DNA from: Ferruginibacter sp. | GTDB taxonomy: Bacteria > Bacteroidota > Bacteroidia > Chitinophagales > Chitinophagaceae | Length of the DNA: 64,000 nucleotides | Direction: 5' to 3' | NCBI GenBank assembly: GCA_013141115.1 | Contig: JABFRP010000002.1 | Span: 2,816,875-2,880,874, forward strand | Shown: positions 18,910 to 30,200 of the stretch, in pieces | Position numbering within the stretch: the first letter of the stretch is position 1 | How the letters are laid out: every line of letters begins with the position of its first letter | The notes under the pieces: model-generated | What the model was told of the DNA's origin: nothing | What the model saw: only the letters and a program-made list of their open reading frames with translations | Database searches by the model: none | Position numbers and translations under genes: made by a program

Positions 18910-20448
18910 ATGAAACAAAATATTTTTCTTTTAATAGCTTCTTTTTCACTGGCGCTGTCAAGCTGTACCAAGCTTGATGAAAAGCTGAATGGTGAAATTA
19001 ATCCCAGCGCAAGCTCTGGAAGTGCAAATGTTGACGCCTTGTTAACGGGTGTGTATAATAGTATGCGTGGCAATTTTCAGGATCAGGGTAATTTATGGGC
19101 CCTGGGCGAAATGACCACCGATGCATTAATTGGCCCAACACGTGGTGGCGACTGGGATGATAATGGTGCATGGAGGGTATTGCATGCTCACCGTTTTGAT
19201 GGTGATAATGCACACATTAAAGATGTTTGGGCTGCTTTAGGCGGAACCAATTATGCTGCTACCGATCTGTTGCGTTTTAGTCCTACGCCACAGCAAGCTG
19301 CCGAAGCAAGGTTATTACGTGCCTATGTACAGTACCTTACTTTGGATTTGTATAACCAGGTGCCTTATCGTGAGCCAGGTGAAAGTGCTGTATTACCTTC
19401 AAAAGTTAGAAAAGGAACAGAGGCACTTACTTATATCATAACTGAACTTACAGCAATCATTCCTGATTTGCCTGCTGCTACTAATGTAAAAAGAGCCAAT
19501 AAAAATGCGGCAAAAGTATTGTTGATGAAATGCTATTTGAATAAAGGCGTTTATGCAAACAGAACAGCTCCTACATTCGATCCAACAGACATGGCCAAAG
19601 TAGTTAGTCTGGCTGATGAAGTTATTGCAGGTGGTTACACTTTTGCTACGAGTTACTTTGATAATTTTGCCCCTAACAATGATGTAATTGGTAAAGAAAA
19701 TATCTGGACATCAGAAAACGTAGGTGGTGTATCTTCAGGTGGTATCAGGTCTCACTGGCACACTGTAATGCATTACAACCAAAACCCAAGCGGTTGGAAT
19801 GGTTTCACTACATTATCTGATTTCTATAATAAATTTGAAGCTGCGGATAAAAGAAGAGGTGTTGCTTATGCTTATACTTCTCCAAGTGCACCTGCAAACC
19901 CAGGTAACAGAGTAAACGTTGGGTTTTTAGCAGGGCAACAGTATAACATGACAACAGATGCTCCTTTAAAAGACAGAACCGGTGCTCCTCTGGCATTTAC
20001 ACCAGATGTGAAAATAGTAGAAAAAGGAACCAACCTTGAAGTTACAGGTATCAGGCCTTATAAATACCCCATCGATTTTCAATTTGATGATAATGGTAAT
20101 GTAAATAATGATTATGTTTATTTCAGGTTAGGAGATGTATTGTTAATGAAAGCCGAAGCATTGTTGCGTAGCGGTAATGCAGGTGCAGGTTTAACAATTG
20201 TAAATAATTTAAGAGCCAATAGGGGTGCATCTGCTTTAGCTTCTCTTACATTAGATAATATGATTGATGAAAGAGCAAGGGAAATGTATCTTGAAAATTT
20301 TAGAAGAGAAGACCTGGTAAGGTTTGGTAAGTTCCTATTACCTATGCAGGAAAAATCAGGCACAAGTGATTCTAAGTACCTGATTTTCCCAATTCCAAAC
20401 GGACAATTGGCTGGTAATCCAAACTTATCTCAAAATCCCGGATATTAA
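18910..20448 (+). CDS. SusD/RagB-family nutrient-binding lipoprotein
   Basis: 512 residues. The lipobox ends LALSSC with Cys19, giving a surface lipoprotein. SusD TPR-type helical features: VDALLTGVYNSMRG, the LRAYVQYLTLDLYNQVPY segment near residues 135-155, and the C-terminal RADVLLMKAEAL-like block (FRLGDVLLMKAEALLRSG) plus IDERAREMYLENFRREDLVRFG split over residues ~450-475. It caps the SusC barrel and binds the glycan. With SusC apparently broken, its function depends on whether that stop is real. A strong terminator follows at 20478. Confidence 0.95.
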   Translation: MKQNIFLLIASFSLALSSCTKLDEKLNGEINPSASSGSANVDALLTGVYNSMRGNFQDQGNLWALGEMTTDALIGPTRGGDWDDNGAWRVLHAHRFDGDNAHIKDVWAALGGTNYAATDLLRFSPTPQQAAEARLLRAYVQYLTLDLYNQVPYREPGESAVLPSKVRKGTEALTYIITELTAIIPDLPAATNVKRANKNAAKVLLMKCYLNKGVYANRTAPTFDPTDMAKVVSLADEVIAGGYTFATSYFDNFAPNNDVIGKENIWTSENVGGVSSGGIRSHWHTVMHYNQNPSGWNGFTTLSDFYNKFEAADKRRGVAYAYTSPSAPANPGNRVNVGFLAGQQYNMTTDAPLKDRTGAPLAFTPDVKIVEKGTNLEVTGIRPYKYPIDFQFDDNGNVNNDYVYFRLGDVLLMKAEALLRSGNAGAGLTIVNNLRANRGASALASLTLDNMIDERAREMYLENFRREDLVRFGKFLLPMQEKSGTSDSKYLIFPIPNGQLAGNPNLSQNPGY

Positions 20449-20477
20449 ATAGATTTGCAGTTGTGATATAATTCCTT

Positions 20478-20510
20478 GAAAGGTCATTGTTACAATGACC
20501 TTTCTTGTTT
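20478..20510 (+). terminator. Intrinsic terminator after susD
   Basis: Perfect 12-bp arms GAAAGGTCATTG / CAATGACCTTTC with a 3-base loop (20478-20504), followed by TTGTTT. It separates the susCD transcript from the UnbV lipoprotein genes. Confidence 0.85.
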
Positions 20511-20539
20511 ACTACTAAATGCAACGATTATTGCCGAAG

Positions 20540-23500
20540 ATGAAAAAATATCTGCTTTACTGCTGTCTTATTGTACCTGCTTTAATTTTTTCGTGTAAAA
20601 ATAAAAAAGCTAACAGCAAACCTTTATTTGAGCTGGTGGAAAGTTCAGGTATCAGCTTCAATAATGTAGTGGTAGATGATAGCCTTGAAAATGGATTCCT
20701 GTTTCGTAATTTTTATAATGGCAATGGCGTTGCTATTGGCGACATCAATAACGATGGGCTTACCGATGTTTTTATGACATCCAATACAGGCGCAAATAAA
20801 TTATACCTTAATAAAGGCAATTTTAAGTTTGAAGATATCAGCGATAAAGCTGGCATTATCAATGATGATAAATGGAATACCGGCGTGGTATTTACCGATA
20901 TTGATGGCGATGGCTGGCTGGATATTTACGTCTGCTCATCGGGCCATATGGGTACAGGTGCAAGGAAAAATAAGTTATACCTCAATAATAAAAATCAAAC
21001 ATTTACCGAATCTGCTGCAAAATTCGGGCTGGATATTTCGGCTTACACCACGCAGGTTTCTTTTTTTGATTACGATATGGATGGTGACCTGGATTGTTTT
21101 ATGATCAATAACAGCCCGATACCTATCAACCAGCTAAACTTTGCTAACCGGAGAGATTTGCCGGATAGTTTATGGAAAATTGCTGATTTTTTAAAAGGCG
21201 GCGGCGATCATTTATACCAGAATAATAATGGTCTTTTTAAAGAAGTCACTTCGCAGGCTGGCATTCATGGCGGGCTCATAAGTTTTGGGCTTGGCGTTTC
21301 CGTTAGTGATATTAACCAGGATGGCTGGCCTGATGTATTTGTGTCCAACGATTCTTACGAAAGAGATTATTTATACATCAACCAAAAGAACGGCACTTTT
21401 AAGGATGAGATGGAACAATGGTTTCAGCACACCAGTTTTTCTTCTATGGGTGCAGATATTGCAGATATCAACAATGATGGTTTTCCTGATCTGTTTACAA
21501 CTGATATGCTGCCGCTGAATGATTATCGTTTAAAAACTACCGGCTCATTTGATAACATCAGTTTGTTTAATGATAAATTAAAATCAGGATTCTATTATCA
21601 ATACACTAAAAACTGTTTACAACTTAATAATAAAGATGGTAAGTTTATCGACATAGCCCGGTACAGTGGTGTTGCAGCTACCGACTGGAGCTGGGGCGCT
21701 TTAATATTTGATATGGATAATGATGGCTGGAATGATCTGTACGTTTGTAATGGCGTCAATAAAGATGTGACCAACCTGGATTTTATGGATTTTTTTGCCA
21801 ACGATGCCAACCAGAAAATGGTGATGTCAGGGCACAAGGAATCGGTAGATAAAATTTTAAAAGAAATTCCGCTAACGCCATTGCCCAATAAAGTTTACCG
21901 CAATAATAAAGATTTACAGTTTACAGATATTGGAACCGAATGGGGAATGGCGCAACCAACATTTTCCAACGGTGCTGCCTATGCCGATCTTGATAATGAT
22001 GGAGATCTCGATCTGGTAGTGTGTAATCAAAATCAACCTGCCTTTATTTATAAAAATAATTCCCGGGAGCTTAATAAAAATAATTACATCAGTTTTTTGT
22101 TAAAAGGAATGACAAAAAACCCTTTTGCCATTGGTAGTAAAATACAATTACATATTGGAGAGCAAATCTTAACACAGGAGTTGATCCCCAGCCGTGGATT
22201 CCAATCTTCGGTAGATTATAAGTTGGTTTTTGGTTTGGGCACTAATGCTAAAATTGATTCTGCTATAATTACGTGGCCCAACAGGAGCAGTAGTAAAGTT
22301 GTCTCACCAGAAATAAATAAACTGCATCTTTTTGATCAAACACAAATACAAACCACACCTGAACAAACCATACCTGAAAAAACTGTTGCAACATTTTTTT
22401 CAAAACAAGAAACCAGTTTTGAAAAGCATGAAGAAAATAATTATGTAGATTTTTACAACGAACTTTTAGTGCCAAGGGTTTTTTCCCGTGAAGGGCCTAA
22501 AGCAGCCACAGCCGACGTTAATGCTGACGGACTTACAGATATTTACATTGGCGGTGCACAGGGAAAAATCGGACAGCTATACCTGCAAACCGCAAACGGA
22601 ACTTTTGTAAAGAAGGAAGAAAATGCATTTAAACAGTTTGCCGAATTTGAAGATGTGGCGGTATTATTTATAGATTATGATAAGGATGCTGATATGGATT
22701 TATTGGTTTGCCCAGGCGGTAACGATCATCCTTTAAACAGCCGTGAGCTACAGTTGCGTTTATTTAATAATGACGGTAAAGGAAATTTTGCATTAGATGC
22801 AGCCGCTTTTCCGGATATGGGAATGAACATTGCAGTAGCCATTGCAAATGACATTAATAACGATGGTTTTACTGATCTTTTTATTGGCGCAAGAAGTTAT
22901 CCAGGTGTGTATGGCAAAGATCCCCAGAGTTATTTATTGATGAACGATGGGAAAGGTCATTTTAATGATATTGCTAAAACAAAGAACCCGGATATTGCCA
23001 GTATCGGAATGGTAACAGGTGCAGCCTGGGAAGATGTAATTGGTGACACACAAAAAGAATTAATAGTGGTGGGAGAATGGATGGCGCCAAGGATATTTTC
23101 TTTTAATAAAAATCATTTTACAGAAGTGAACACTAATTTAAAAGATAAGTTTGGCTGGTGGCAAAGCCTTGCAGTAGCAGATGTAAATAATGATGGTAAG
23201 CAAGATTTGATATTAGGGAATATTGGAAAGAATTTTTATTTGCAACCTGAACAAACAAGTCCGGCTAAATTGTGGATGAATGATTATGATAAGAATGGCA
23301 ATCTTGATAAAATTATGACTTATAGTATTGATGGAAAAGATGTGCCCGTTTTTTTAAAGCGTGATATGCAGGATCAATTACCCGTACTAAAAAAGGAAAA
23401 TTTAAAACACAGTGATTATGCCAACAAAACTATTCAGGATTTGTTTAGCAAAGAATTAATTTCAACTTCTGAAGTAAAACAATTTAATTATACAGCATCT

Positions 23501-23875
23501 TGCGTAGCCATTAATGAAGGCAATGGAAAGTTTAGTATTATGGCATTGCCGGTGATGAGCCAGCTTTCCTGCATCAATGCTATACTGCCTGTTGATGTAA
23601 ACGGAGATGGAAATATTGATCTTGTAACAGGTGGCAACCAATTTGGTTTTTTACCGCAGTTTGAAAAATTGGATGGAAGCTTTGGAGATATATTAATTAA
23701 TAATGGCAATGGTAATTTTGTGTGGCAGCAATCAAGTAAAACAGGGTTGAACTTGCGGGGAGAAGTGAGGGATATTACTGCAATAAAAAAATCAGGAGCT
23801 ACTTATTTATTGATCTTACAAAATAATGAGTATCCTTTTTTATATAAATTGAATGATATTAATAAAAGAAAATAA
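20540..23875 (+). CDS. FG-GAP/VCBS repeat and ASPIC/UnbV domain lipoprotein (copy 1 of 3)
   Basis: About 1,111 residues from the ATG at 20540, chosen because the lipoprotein signal MKKYLLYCCLIVPALIFSC begins there. Repeated Ca2+-binding loops of the DxDxDG kind (DINNDGLTD, DIDGDGWLD, DYDMDGDLD) mark FG-GAP/VCBS beta-propeller blades in two blocks, about residues 60-500 and 640-1090. Between them is an ASPIC/UnbV domain with the conserved GIGSKI-like AIGSKIQL and SRGFQSS segments (about 525-600). Related to CRTAC1-type extracellular proteins. In Bacteroidota such genes often follow susCD pairs and are thought to act at the surface in glycan binding, but no enzymatic role is established. Confidence 0.85.
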   Translation: MKKYLLYCCLIVPALIFSCKNKKANSKPLFELVESSGISFNNVVVDDSLENGFLFRNFYNGNGVAIGDINNDGLTDVFMTSNTGANKLYLNKGNFKFEDISDKAGIINDDKWNTGVVFTDIDGDGWLDIYVCSSGHMGTGARKNKLYLNNKNQTFTESAAKFGLDISAYTTQVSFFDYDMDGDLDCFMINNSPIPINQLNFANRRDLPDSLWKIADFLKGGGDHLYQNNNGLFKEVTSQAGIHGGLISFGLGVSVSDINQDGWPDVFVSNDSYERDYLYINQKNGTFKDEMEQWFQHTSFSSMGADIADINNDGFPDLFTTDMLPLNDYRLKTTGSFDNISLFNDKLKSGFYYQYTKNCLQLNNKDGKFIDIARYSGVAATDWSWGALIFDMDNDGWNDLYVCNGVNKDVTNLDFMDFFANDANQKMVMSGHKESVDKILKEIPLTPLPNKVYRNNKDLQFTDIGTEWGMAQPTFSNGAAYADLDNDGDLDLVVCNQNQPAFIYKNNSRELNKNNYISFLLKGMTKNPFAIGSKIQLHIGEQILTQELIPSRGFQSSVDYKLVFGLGTNAKIDSAIITWPNRSSSKVVSPEINKLHLFDQTQIQTTPEQTIPEKTVATFFSKQETSFEKHEENNYVDFYNELLVPRVFSREGPKAATADVNADGLTDIYIGGAQGKIGQLYLQTANGTFVKKEENAFKQFAEFEDVAVLFIDYDKDADMDLLVCPGGNDHPLNSRELQLRLFNNDGKGNFALDAAAFPDMGMNIAVAIANDINNDGFTDLFIGARSYPGVYGKDPQSYLLMNDGKGHFNDIAKTKNPDIASIGMVTGAAWEDVIGDTQKELIVVGEWMAPRIFSFNKNHFTEVNTNLKDKFGWWQSLAVADVNNDGKQDLILGNIGKNFYLQPEQTSPAKLWMNDYDKNGNLDKIMTYSIDGKDVPVFLKRDMQDQLPVLKKENLKHSDYANKTIQDLFSKELISTSEVKQFNYTASCVAINEGNGKFSIMALPVMSQLSCINAILPVDVNGDGNIDLVTGGNQFGFLPQFEKLDGSFGDILINNGNGNFVWQQSSKTGLNLRGEVRDITAIKKSGATYLLILQNNEYPFLYKLNDINKRK

Positions 23876-23892
23876 TCACAAATCTGCATAGT

Positions 23893-26800
23893 GTGAAAAA
23901 ATATCAATTCAATATAATACTACTGTTGCTGCTTATTGTTTCCTGTAAACAAAAGAATGCCACTGCTCCATTATTTGAGTTAGTGAAAAATTCAGGTATC
24001 GAGTTTACTAATACCGTTCAAGATAACGACACAATCAATATACTTAATTACCGTAATTTTTATAACGGCGGCGGCGTGGCTACCGGAGATATTAATAACG
24101 ATGGCTTAGCGGATGTTTTTTTTACCGCTAACCAGGGCAGTAACAAACTTTTTTTAAACAAAGGGAATTTGAAGTTTGAGGATATATCTGCTAAAGCTGG
24201 CTTTATTAATAAAAAACAATTCAGCACCGGCGTGGTAATGGCTGATATAAATGCAGACGGTTGGCTGGATATATTTGTTTGCAATGCCGGAAGTATGCAT
24301 GATGCGGCATTAAGAAGTAACCAATTGTTTATTAATAACCACGATCTGACATTTACTGAAAGCGCAGCAAAATATAACCTTGCCGATTCGGGCTATACCA
24401 CACAGGTAAGTTTTTTTGATTACGATTTGGATGGAGATCTGGATATGTTTAAGATTGATAACAGCCCGGTGCCGGTAAGTAGTTTGGGGTATCCTAAACA
24501 ACGCAATGTGCCTGCAGATAAATGGAATGTAGATAGTTATTTAAAGAGCGGTGGCGATCATCTGTATCGAAATGATAAAAGCCATTTTAATGAGGTTACA
24601 CAGCAAGCTGGCATTTATGGCACATTAATGAGTTTTGGGCTGGGCGTAACCGTTGGTGATGTAAATGGAGATAATTATCCCGATATTTACGTATCCAATG
24701 ATTTTTTTGAAAGAGATTATTTATATATCAATCAAAAGAACGGCACTTTTAGAGATGAATTAGAGCAACGTGTGCGGCATAATAGTTATGCATCAATGGG
24801 GGCCGACTTAGGCGATATTAATAATGACGGCTACCCTGAAATTTTTACTACCGATATGTTGCCTGATGATGACTACCGGCTTAAAACAACTTTAAGCTTT
24901 GATGATATTGACCAGTTTAGATTGAGAGAACGCAATGGTTTTTTTTATCAGTATTTACAGAATACTTTACAATTAAATGATGGCACAGGAAATTTTAAAG
25001 ATATTGCAAACTACAGCGGTGTAAATGCAAGTGAATGGAGCTGGGGCGCATTGATGTTTGATGCGGACAATGATGGCTTGAATGACTTGTATGTTTGTAA
25101 TGGTATTTATCGTGATTTAACCAACCAGGATTTTTTAAGTTTTGATGCCAACGAAATAAAAGAAACAATGGGGGCGTCAGGCCAAAAGGATCTGTCGTAC
25201 CTGGTGAGTAAAATACCATCTATTGCAGTGCCAAATAAAATGTACCGCAACTCCGGTAATCTTAAATTTACCGACGAAGGAAAAAACTGGGGCTTTACAG
25301 AAAACTCTTTTTCCAATGGTGCTGCTTATGCTGATCTTGATAATGATGGCGATTTGGATATTGTGGTAAATAATGTAAATGAACCGGCATTTCTTTTTAA
25401 AAACAACAGCCGGCAACAAACTAAAAATAATTTTATTGGCATTAGTGCAAAAGGAAATGACAATAATACATTTGCCATTGGCACAAGAATAATTATTTAT
25501 AAAGACAGCCAGATATTAAGCAGAGAAATCATGCCGAGCAGGGGCTTTCAATCATCGGTTGATTATAAGCAAAGCATTGGTATTGGTAATGCAACACAAA
25601 TAGATTCATTGTTGATCATCTGGCCTGACCTTAGTTTTACAAAAACGGTGCATCCTGAAATAAATAAATACCTTTCTTATACACAACCATTAAACGGAGA
25701 AAAGATAAAACCAGTAATTGCAAATCAACCAGTGCCTTTATTTGAAATGCAGCAAAGTGATTTTGATAAAAATGTGGATGATGATTTTACAGATTTTTAC
25801 AGGGAACGGGGCATACCACAAATGTTGTCGCATGATGGACCCAAAGCAGCTGTTGCTGATGTAAATGGCGATGGATTCGATGATATTTATATTGGAGGAA
25901 CAGTTGCAAAATCGGGTCAACTGTATATTCAAAATACTGCCGGGGCTTTCATAAAAAAAGAAGATAAAGAACTTAAGCAATTCATAGGATTTGTTGATGC
26001 TGCAGTATTGTTTTTTGATTGTGACAAAGATGGCGATAAAGATCTGTTACTTTGTTCGGGAGGTAATGCGGCAATGCCGTTAAGCCGAGAACTGCAACAT
26101 CGTTTATTTAAAAATGATGGCATGGGAAGTTTTACCATTTCCGGCACTTCATTTCCTCCTAATAAAGATAACAGTAGCGTAGCTGTAGCAAATGATTTTG
26201 ACAATGATGGAGACCTTGACTTATTCATTGGATCAAGGTGTGTAAGTGGCACGTACGGCGTAACTCCCCAAAGTCATATTTATATTAACAATAGCATAGG
26301 AGATTTTACAGAAATGCCTTATGATAAATGCAAAGGGATTGTTGATGCAGGCATGGTTGCAAGTGCCGTGTGGGCAGATATGGATACGGACAAAAAAGAT
26401 GAATTGGTAGTTGTGGGTGATTGGATGGCTCCGAAAATATTTAAATATGCTAAGGGTAGTTTTACAGAGCTAAAAACTGATCTTTCTGATAAAATGGGTT
26501 GGTGGCAAACTGTTACTGTAGAAGATATGAACGGCGATGGAAAACAGGATTTGATTTTGGGAAATTTGGGAGAAAATTTCTACCTGAAACCCAATAAAGA
26601 AAATCCTGTAAAATTATTTTTGAAAGATTTTGATAATAATGGAGAACTGGATAAAATTGTAACCCGTAGTATAAACGGAAAAGACAAACCTGTTTTTATG
26701 AAAGCAGAATTGGAAGGCCAGTTGCCCATGTTAAAAAAACAAAATCTGCATAATGTTGATTATGCAAAAAGGTCGGTGCAGGAATTGTTTAGTGCAGTAC

Positions 26801-27225
26801 AAATGGAAAATGTTATTATAAAAGAAGTGAATTATTCTTCATCATGTATTGCATATAACAATGGGAACAACAGTTTTATAATAAAGGAGCTCCCACGTAA
26901 TATTCAACTGTCATCGGTTAAATCTATATTGCCGGTTGATGTTAATAGCGATGGGAAAATTGATCTTGTAACTGGAGGCAACGAATTTGGCTTTCAACCA
27001 CAACTCGGCAGGTTGGATGCAAGTGAAGGAGAAGTGCTGATCAACGATGGCAAGGGTAATTTTACAATACCAGGTAAAACAAATAGCGGTATTGAATTGC
27101 ATGGACAGGTTAGAGATATTATTTTATTAAAACGAAATGGCAGTATCAATATTTTGTTTTTGCAAAACAATGAATATCCTCAGCTTTATCAATTGAAAAA
27201 TAATTTTATAGCCGATAAAAAATAA
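23893..27225 (+). CDS. FG-GAP/VCBS repeat and ASPIC/UnbV domain lipoprotein (copy 2 of 3)
   Basis: 1,110 residues starting with GTG or a nearby codon; the signal MKKYQFNIILLLLLIVSC gives a lipidated Cys18. Architecture matches copy 1: propeller block, UnbV domain (FAIGTRIIIYKD, SRGFQSSVDYK), second propeller block with DINADGWLD, DYDLDGDLD and DFDNDGDLD loops. It begins 17 bases after copy 1 and precedes copy 3 by 14 bases, so all three are one transcript. Similarity to copy 1 is high throughout (shared YRNFYNGxGVA near the N-terminus), indicating tandem duplication. Confidence 0.85.
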   Translation: MKKYQFNIILLLLLIVSCKQKNATAPLFELVKNSGIEFTNTVQDNDTINILNYRNFYNGGGVATGDINNDGLADVFFTANQGSNKLFLNKGNLKFEDISAKAGFINKKQFSTGVVMADINADGWLDIFVCNAGSMHDAALRSNQLFINNHDLTFTESAAKYNLADSGYTTQVSFFDYDLDGDLDMFKIDNSPVPVSSLGYPKQRNVPADKWNVDSYLKSGGDHLYRNDKSHFNEVTQQAGIYGTLMSFGLGVTVGDVNGDNYPDIYVSNDFFERDYLYINQKNGTFRDELEQRVRHNSYASMGADLGDINNDGYPEIFTTDMLPDDDYRLKTTLSFDDIDQFRLRERNGFFYQYLQNTLQLNDGTGNFKDIANYSGVNASEWSWGALMFDADNDGLNDLYVCNGIYRDLTNQDFLSFDANEIKETMGASGQKDLSYLVSKIPSIAVPNKMYRNSGNLKFTDEGKNWGFTENSFSNGAAYADLDNDGDLDIVVNNVNEPAFLFKNNSRQQTKNNFIGISAKGNDNNTFAIGTRIIIYKDSQILSREIMPSRGFQSSVDYKQSIGIGNATQIDSLLIIWPDLSFTKTVHPEINKYLSYTQPLNGEKIKPVIANQPVPLFEMQQSDFDKNVDDDFTDFYRERGIPQMLSHDGPKAAVADVNGDGFDDIYIGGTVAKSGQLYIQNTAGAFIKKEDKELKQFIGFVDAAVLFFDCDKDGDKDLLLCSGGNAAMPLSRELQHRLFKNDGMGSFTISGTSFPPNKDNSSVAVANDFDNDGDLDLFIGSRCVSGTYGVTPQSHIYINNSIGDFTEMPYDKCKGIVDAGMVASAVWADMDTDKKDELVVVGDWMAPKIFKYAKGSFTELKTDLSDKMGWWQTVTVEDMNGDGKQDLILGNLGENFYLKPNKENPVKLFLKDFDNNGELDKIVTRSINGKDKPVFMKAELEGQLPMLKKQNLHNVDYAKRSVQELFSAVQMENVIIKEVNYSSSCIAYNNGNNSFIIKELPRNIQLSSVKSILPVDVNSDGKIDLVTGGNEFGFQPQLGRLDASEGEVLINDGKGNFTIPGKTNSGIELHGQVRDIILLKRNGSINILFLQNNEYPQLYQLKNNFIADKK

Positions 27226-27239
27226 GAGAACACGATTGC

Positions 27240-30200
27240 ATGATCAAAATTACCCCCCATATTTTTTATTTACTGTGCATCGTGTATTGTTGTATCAATA
27301 CATCCTGTACTACTGAAAATAAACCTGAAGTTTCGGCTTTATTTACAGTGTTAACAAGCGATGTTACAGGGCTGAATTTTACTAATACCTTAAAGCCTAC
27401 GCCGGAATTTAATATGCTGAAGTACATGTATTATTATAATGGCGCAGGTGCAGCTACAGGTGATTTTAATAATGATGGTAAAATAGATATGTTTTTTGCC
27501 AGTAACCAGGGCCAGAATAGTTTGTACCTGAACGAAGGTAAAATGCATTTTAAAGATGTTACCAAAGAAGCACAAATACCTACTGATGGCGGCTGGAGTA
27601 CTGGAGTAAGTGTGGTGGATATTAATAATGATGGACTGCTGGATATTTATGTTTGCCGGGTAGGTAATTTTAAAATATTGCATGGCAAAAATCAATTGCT
27701 GGTATGCACCGGAATTAAAAATGGTATTCCAGTTTATAAAGACGAAACCGGAAAGTATGGCCTTGATTTTTCAGGCTTTAGCACACAGGCCGCTTTTTTA
27801 GATTATGATAATGATGGAGACCTCGACATGTTCTTACTGAATCATTCAGTAAATCATGATGGAAATTTCGTTCCCCGTAATATATTTCTTAATACCTATG
27901 ATTCATTGGCGGGTGATCAGTTTTTTAGAAATGATAATGGCCATTACAATAATATAACTAAGCAATGCGGTATCAATAGTACAAAAATTGGTTATGGACT
28001 TGGCATTGCAATTAGTGATATTAATTTAGACGGTTGGCCGGATATATATATTGGCAACGATTTTCATGAGAATGATTACTTATACATTAATCAAAAGAAC
28101 GGAACGTTTAAAGAAGAACTGAACGAGCATATTATGCACACCAGCCAGTTTAGTATGGGGGTAGATGTTGCCGATATTAATAATGATGCCTTCCCGGATA
28201 TTATTTCTATGGATATGCTGCCTTACGATCCGTATATTTTAAAACGCTCACTGGCAGAAGATGAGTATCAAACATTTAAAAGCAAACTGGGGTACGGATA
28301 CAATTACCAATACGCAAGAAATAATTTGCAACTGAACCAACGCAATGGAATGTTTGTCGAAGTTGCTTTTTATAGTGGTGTATTTGCTACCGATTGGAGC
28401 TGGAGTAGTTTATGGATGGATTTTGATAATGATGGAAAAAAAGATTTATTTATCAGTAATGGCATTCCTAAAAGATTAAATGATATTGATTATGTAACCT
28501 ACATGATTAATGATGTGGTGCAAAGCAAATTGGTAAATAATAAAATGGATGAGAATGATCTGGCGATGATTGATAAATTTCCGAAAATTAAATTACCCAA
28601 CCGTTTTTTTAAAAACGCCGGTAATGCAAAATTTGAGGATGTGAGTAATGCGGTTGCTCAAAATCCCAATACGTTTAGTAATGGAGCAGTGTATGCCGAT
28701 CTGGATAATGACGGCGACCTGGATATTGTTGTGAATAATATTTTAGATCCGGCATTGATCTATGAGAATAACGCCACTGTAAATAAAAATTTTGCCAATA
28801 TAAAATTAACCGGCCAGCCAGGTAATATAAATGCAGTTGGCACTAAGTGTTATGTGTTTGGTAATGCAGAAATCAGCAGTTATGAAAAATTTGCTACTAA
28901 GGGGTTTCTATCATCAATGGAAATGCCTTTGCATATTGGCTTTGGAAATGGTAAGGTAGATTCAATACTATTAGTGTGGCCCGATAATACCTATCAAAAA
29001 ATAAATAAAGAGGACAACAACCGCAACTGGAGTTTTTCGTGGAGAAAAGGGTTGCCATTATTTGATTATAAAATCATTGCAGCGTATTATAAACCCGGTA
29101 CAAAGCCAATGAAAGATATTACTGTACAAACAGGCTTGAAATACTTGCACGAAGAAAATGTATTTAATGAGTATAATCGGGAAATATTATTGCCAAGAAT
29201 GTTTGGCACAGAAGGGCCGGCTTTAGCCGTAGCCGATATAAATGGCGATGGATTAGATGATGTATTTGTGGGCAGCAGTAAATGGAAGGCCAGCGCCATT
29301 TTTGTACAAAATAAAAATGGCACATTTGTACAGACCAACCAGCCGCAATTAAATAATGATAGCACCTATGAGGATGTTGATGCCTGTTTTGCAGACGTTA
29401 ATAATGATGGGTTTAAAGATTTAATTGTAGCCAGTGGCGGTAACGAATTTTATGCAAAAGAGCAATGGTTACAACCTCGTGTTTATTTAAATAATGGCAA
29501 GGGTAATTTTACCCGGTTGGATAATGCATTTCCGGATGTGTATGGCACACAGTCCTGTATTAAAGCCTCCGATTTTAATAAAGATGGGTTTATCGATTTT
29601 TTTATTGGAGCTAGGGCCACACCATTTGCGTATGGAAAAATTCCCACTTCGTATTTATTGCAGAATGATGGTACAGGGCATTTTAAAATTGTGACAAATG
29701 ATATTGCCAGAGGATTGTCAACTATTGGCTTTATTACAAATGCAACATGGGCAGATATTAATAATGATAAAGCGGATGACCTTGTAGTAACGCTGGAGTG
29801 GGGCGGCATTGAATCATTTATAAATACTAAAGGCAACTTTATTAAGAAGACGATAACTGATAAAAAGGGCTGGTGGAATTTTGCAACACCTGTTGATGTT
29901 GATGGAGATGGCGACCTTGATTTTATTGCAGGCAATGAGGGGCAAAACTGCAGACTACAGCCAACTGCAAGAGAGCCGCTGCAAATGTATTATAATGACT
30001 TTGACAACAATGGTACTAAAGAACAAGTGATTAGCTTTTTTCTTCAGGGCAGGGAGATTCCGTTGGCAAGCAAGATGGACCTTGAAAAACAAATGCCATT
30101 TATTAAAAAGAAATATTTGTATGCAGCTGATTTTTCTAAAGCTTCTCTGAAAGATATTTTTACTGCTGAAAAAATAAATAGTGCTGATGTTTTTTCAGCC